From Actinomycetota bacterium (GTDB lineage Bacteria; Actinomycetota; Acidimicrobiia; Acidimicrobiales; Acidimicrobilacustridaceae): a stretch of 64,000 nucleotides of DNA. Both the position numbers and the translations under genes were made by a program. Numbering within the stretch: the stretch's first letter is position 1; each line of letters opens with the position of its first letter. The stretch is from contig SYBH01000148.1 of NCBI GenBank assembly GCA_005787345.1, positions 1-64,000 on the forward strand. The letters are read 5' to 3'. Shown here one piece after another: positions 60,427-64,000 of the stretch. The notes under the pieces are model-generated. The model worked only from the letters and a program-made list of their open reading frames with translations, made no database searches and had not been told where the DNA came from.

Positions 60427-60813
60427 ATGGGGCTTTTCTCCGGTAGCGAAAAGCGTCTCGAGAAAGAGCGCATTGATCAGACCAAACGACAGTTCGCTGA
60501 CCTTGGGGCTCGCTCTCTCGCTGGCGTTATGCCGATTGCCGATGTGAAGTGGCGCGAAAAGGTAAAAGTTGCCGGCCGAGTTAAAGCGCTTCGTGTGCAA
60601 CCGTGGGCTGATCAGGTCGCGAGCCTTGAACTTACCCTTGCCGACAAAACTGGCGGCATCACCGTGGTGTTCCTCGGCCGTCGCACCTTGGGTGGTGTCC
60701 ACCTCGGCACTCACCTCATCGTCGAAGGCATGACAAGTGAGCACCATCGACTACTTACGATTCTCAATCCTGCCTACCAACTCCTACCTCGTCAGGTTGA
60801 GTTGCCGTACTAG
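60427..60813 (+). CDS. OB-fold nucleic acid-binding domain protein
   Basis: KVKVAGRVKALRVQPWADQVASLELTLADKTGGITVVFLGRRTLGGVHLGTHLIVEG. Confidence 0.75.
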   Translation: MGLFSGSEKRLEKERIDQTKRQFADLGARSLAGVMPIADVKWREKVKVAGRVKALRVQPWADQVASLELTLADKTGGITVVFLGRRTLGGVHLGTHLIVEGMTSEHHRLLTILNPAYQLLPRQVELPY

Positions 60814-60826
60814 GTCCGCCAAGCCT

Positions 60827-61450
60827 CTACGACGCTCGAGCATTTACGCGATTCATCGCCGAATCGGGACCATCGCTCACAATGAGTTCAACTGCATCGG
60901 CCGCAACTTCAATCGCGACATCAAGTGCTTCACGATCAGCTTTCCCTACACGTTTCAAGACGTGATCAGCGCCACCTTCTTTGCTCGGCGGTTTCCCCAC
61001 GCCAATCCGGACTCGCACAAACGCGTCATCATGAAGATGGGCTTTGATCGACCGAAGCCCGTTATGGCCTGCCAGCCCACCGCCGATCTTCACGCGAACA
61101 ATTCCAGTCGGCAGATCGAGTTCGTCGTGAACAATTACCAGTCTTGACGCTTCCTCAATACCGAAACGACGCACAAGTGGTGAGACTGACTCGCCCGAAA
61201 GATTCATGAACGTTGTCGGCTTAGCCAGAGCGACACGCTTTTGACCAATATGAACCTCGTCAACAAGCGCGCGCTCCTTGCCCGACTTCAAGCGGCCGTT
61301 ATGGCGTCGCTCAAGAAGGTCAATAACGGCAAAGCCCACGTTGTGGCGCGTCCCGTCGTATTCGCTTCCTGGATTGCCGAGACCTACGACGAGAACGTCG
61401 GCCGGCGTGCCGCGTCGGGGACGAATGCCGCCCCTGTCGCCAAATGCCAC
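60827..61450 (-). CDS. pth: Aminoacyl-tRNA hydrolase
   Basis: VVGLGNPGSEYDGTRHNVGFAVID; KPTTFMNLSGESV; HDELDLPTGIVRVKIGGGLAGHNGLRSI. Confidence 0.96.
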   Translation of the reverse strand: MAFGDRGGIRPRRGTPADVLVVGLGNPGSEYDGTRHNVGFAVIDLLERRHNGRLKSGKERALVDEVHIGQKRVALAKPTTFMNLSGESVSPLVRRFGIEEASRLVIVHDELDLPTGIVRVKIGGGLAGHNGLRSIKAHLHDDAFVRVRIGVGKPPSKEGGADHVLKRVGKADREALDVAIEVAADAVELIVSDGPDSAMNRVNARAS

Positions 61451-61550
61451 TTACTCGGCGTCGCCCTCGGCAGCACCCTCGGCGTCGCCCTCGCCAGCAC
61501 CCTCGGCCGGCGCGCCTTCGCCAGCTTCACCCTCGGTCGCGCCGTCTTCC
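61451..61550. repeat. Low-complexity repeat encoding the acidic L25 tail
   Basis: Encodes EGEAGEGAPAEGAGEGDAEGAAEGDAE; repeated CTCGGCGTCGCCCTCG-type units. Confidence 0.75.
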
Positions 61551-62110
61551 ACTGAGAAGCGAGTAGCAAGGCCAAGAACCAGTTGGATGCTGTCGTCGAT
61601 GTCGGTTGTCACGCCGACTGGAAGGGTGAGCGTCGCAACGGTGATCGAGTCGCCGACGTCGAGGTCGGTGATGTCGATTTCGATAAGGCTCGGAATATCG
61701 GCCGGCTTTGCGGTGACGGTGAGGGACTTGAGCGGCTGATCAACAATGCCTCGACGGCCTTCAACCTTCTTGGCTTCGCCAACGAGGACAAGCGGAACTT
61801 CAACGGCAACGCCTGCGTCGGGATCAACACGAAGGAAATCAACGTGCAGCACATTGCGACGAATCGGGTGTCGCTGAAGATCTTTGATGATGGCGAGGTC
61901 CTTCTGGCCATCAACGTCGAGAGTGATGAGAGCGTTGAGACCGGCTTCGGTCTTAAGCGCACGACGGAGATCGGGCCACGGAACCGAAACAGCAACCGAA
62001 TCGCGTCCCAGGCCGTAGACGACCGCAGGCACGAGACCATCGGTCCGCATGCGGCTCGAAGAACGGGAACCGGCACTACGTCCGGTTGAGGCGATGAGGG
62101 TGATAGCCAT
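61451..62110 (-). CDS. rplY: 50S ribosomal protein L25/general stress protein Ctc
   Basis: LVPAVVYGLGRDSVAVSV; VLHVDFLRVDPDAGVAVEVPLVLVGEA; acidic Gly/Glu/Ala C-terminal tail. Confidence 0.93.
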   Translation of the reverse strand: MAITLIASTGRSAGSRSSSRMRTDGLVPAVVYGLGRDSVAVSVPWPDLRRALKTEAGLNALITLDVDGQKDLAIIKDLQRHPIRRNVLHVDFLRVDPDAGVAVEVPLVLVGEAKKVEGRRGIVDQPLKSLTVTAKPADIPSLIEIDITDLDVGDSITVATLTLPVGVTTDIDDSIQLVLGLATRFSVEDGATEGEAGEGAPAEGAGEGDAEGAAEGDAE

Positions 62111-62311
62111 GATTCGGTGCTCCTGGAGGCAGCGCTGTAGCGCGCCGTCGGCTGACGTTCGTGAAACGGGTGGCAATCCTACCGATCCGCCCCCGAGAAG
62201 GCGAACTCGCTCCTGGCGGGAGCTCCGTCGGTCTATCAACACCCCTAGGGGCTGCGGCAATCGCCCCGAACGCTGCCCTGAGAGTACTGATCATCGTCCG
62301 TTTCTGGACGC

Positions 62312-63325
62312 TCAGCTTTGGTTGTGCCCGTCGAAGATTTCGCTGACCGAGGTGTCTTCAAAGACCGCATCGATCGCATCGGCGATGATTCCGGCAACAG
62401 AAAGCACTTCGATTTTGTCTGACTGCTTTTCGGGCGGCAGCGGCAACGTGTTGGTCATGACGACCTTCGAGATACATGAATCGTTCAGACGTTGAATTGC
62501 CGGACCACTAAAGACACCATGGGTGCAGGCAGCGTAGATTTCCGTCGCTCCGCGAGCCTTGAGCTGTTCGGCTGCGGCAACGATCGTTCCGCCGGTATCG
62601 ATCATGTCGTCGATAAGCACGCAAATACGGCCATCGACCTCGCCAACTACGTCACGAGCTTCGACAGTGTTCTTCTGTCCCTTCACGCGACGCTTATGAA
62701 CGATGGCGAGATCGGCATGCAATTGGTTGGCATAACGCTCAGCGACTTTCACGCGACCAGCATCGGGCGAAACAATCACAAGGTCGTCGCCAAGACCCGC
62801 CATGTAATCAACGAGTACAGGCATTGCCGTGAGATGGTCGACCGGGCCATCGAAGAATCCTTGAATTTGGCCCGAGTGCAGATCGACAGAAATCAGACGC
62901 TTTGCACCGGCAGCTTTGAACATGTTGGCAATCAACTTTGCCGTGATTGGTTCGCGACCTTCGGACTTTCGGTCCTGACGGGCATAGCCGTAGAAGGGAG
63001 CAACCGCAGTAATGCGTTTGGCGGACGCGCGTTTTGCCGCATCGACCATGATCAGTTGTTCCATGATCGCGTCGTTCACGCTCATTCGCCCGGAACTGAC
63101 ATGCGATTGGATGATGAACACGTCTGTACCGCGGACTGACTCTCCGAATCGAGTATGAAGTTCGCCGTTGGCAAATTCCGCAAGATTCGCATCGCCGAGC
63201 TCGACACCAAGGCGTTCGGCAATCTCTTCTGCGAGCGGAAGGTTGGCCCGACCCGAGACGATATGCAGCCGCTTCTTGGTGACGAGTTCCATTCGATTTC
63301 TTTCGCCGGCTTTTTGATTGGTCAT
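62312..63325 (-). CDS. prs: Ribose-phosphate pyrophosphokinase
   Basis: HIVSGRANLPLAEEIAERLGVELGDANLAEFANGELHTRFGESVRGTDVFIIQS; VDLHSGQIQGFFDGPVDHL. Confidence 0.97.
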   Translation of the reverse strand: MTNQKAGERNRMELVTKKRLHIVSGRANLPLAEEIAERLGVELGDANLAEFANGELHTRFGESVRGTDVFIIQSHVSSGRMSVNDAIMEQLIMVDAAKRASAKRITAVAPFYGYARQDRKSEGREPITAKLIANMFKAAGAKRLISVDLHSGQIQGFFDGPVDHLTAMPVLVDYMAGLGDDLVIVSPDAGRVKVAERYANQLHADLAIVHKRRVKGQKNTVEARDVVGEVDGRICVLIDDMIDTGGTIVAAAEQLKARGATEIYAACTHGVFSGPAIQRLNDSCISKVVMTNTLPLPPEKQSDKIEVLSVAGIIADAIDAVFEDTSVSEIFDGHNQS

Positions 63326-64000
63326 TCTGATGTCGAAGTGTAGAACGGTCCGGGACTCGCCCCGTCAGAAATACTGTCGCCTTCCTCGATGACCGCAAAT
63401 GGTCCGAGGCGAACATCGTTTCCAATATCTGCGCCACGTCCAACAGAGTTCTCGACAACTGATCGAGCCCCAACCCGACAATCGACAAGTCGAGTGTTTG
63501 GTCCGATCTCGGTTCCGGCGCCGATCACACAGGAACCTTGAAGGATCGTGTCGGGGAAAAGAGTGACATCGGCCGCGAGTTCCACCGTTGTGTCGACGTA
63601 GGTGCGGCCGGGATCGACCATTGTGACGCCTTTGCGCATCCAGGCTTCGTTGGTCCGCCGGCGTAATTCCGCTTCCGCCGCGGCCAACTGAAGACGATCA
63701 TTGACGCCATTGGTATCTGCAGGATCGGCCGCAACCACCGCCGAGACCCTGTAGCCCGCACCGGCAAGCACCTCGACGACATCGGTGAGGTAGTACTCAC
63801 CCTGCGCATTTTCAGGCGTGACGCGTCGAAGCGCTGGACCAAGCACGCTGGCCCGGAAGCAGTAGATCGACGTGTTGACCTCGGTGATGGCCAGTTCAGC
63901 CTCGGAGGCATCGGACTGTTCGACGACTCTTTCGACGCGATCATCACGACCGCGCACGACTCGGCCATAGCCCGTTGGATCGGCGACTCGGGCAGTAAGG
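63322..64000 (-). CDS. glmU: GlmU-like UDP-N-acetylglucosamine pyrophosphorylase (5' end off window; acetyltransferase domain apparently truncated)
   Basis: EVNTSIYCFRASVLGPALRRVTPENAQGEYYLTDVVEVL; GVTMVDPGRTYVDTTVELAADVTLFPDTIL; ends ...GPFAVIEEGDSISDGASPGPFYTSTSE*; 4-bp overlap with prs. Confidence 0.88.
   Translation of the reverse strand, partial: LTARVADPTGYGRVVRGRDDRVERVVEQSDASEAELAITEVNTSIYCFRASVLGPALRRVTPENAQGEYYLTDVVEVLAGAGYRVSAVVAADPADTNGVNDRLQLAAAEAELRRRTNEAWMRKGVTMVDPGRTYVDTTVELAADVTLFPDTILQGSCVIGAGTEIGPNTRLVDCRVGARSVVENSVGRGADIGNDVRLGPFAVIEEGDSISDGASPGPFYTSTSE

Overview
This 64 kb chromosomal window has about 58% GC by eye. Gene content (F420/LLM enzymes, FadE-type acyl-CoA dehydrogenases, AftD, the glmU-prs-rplY-pth-mfd-mazG-eno-ftsB-DUF501-ppx neighbourhood) suggests a high-GC actinobacterium, probably Acidimicrobiia-like; the taxonomy is inference. 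No rRNA, CRISPR array, transposase or prophage was recognised. One tRNA (Leu, TAA) is present. Main modules: (1) sufB (partial); (2) a compact oleA-oleBC(fused)-oleD operon for long-chain olefin / beta-lactone chemistry, preceded by an LLM oxidoreductase; (3) acyl-CoA genes (MaoC, amidohydrolase, ACAD, two CoA-ester lyases) followed by eutBC and a DUF885 gene; (4) F420/LLM oxidoreductases, an orphan solute-binding lipoprotein, a SnoaL-nitroreductase fusion and a double ACAD; (5) a glycan locus with an AftD-like arabinofuranosyltransferase; (6) a form II (AYRGAGR) cox/xanthine-dehydrogenase-family molybdenum hydroxylase cluster sitting inside the normally contiguous eno-ftsB-DUF501-ppx neighbourhood; (7) housekeeping genes ending in a glmU that appears to lack its acetyltransferase active-site segment. 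The most checkable anomalies are a triplicated 8-bp repeat that frameshifts an epoxide-hydrolase-like gene (9281-9304), the truncated GlmU, and the cox insertion. All family calls were made by eye from translated sequence; no database search was run.
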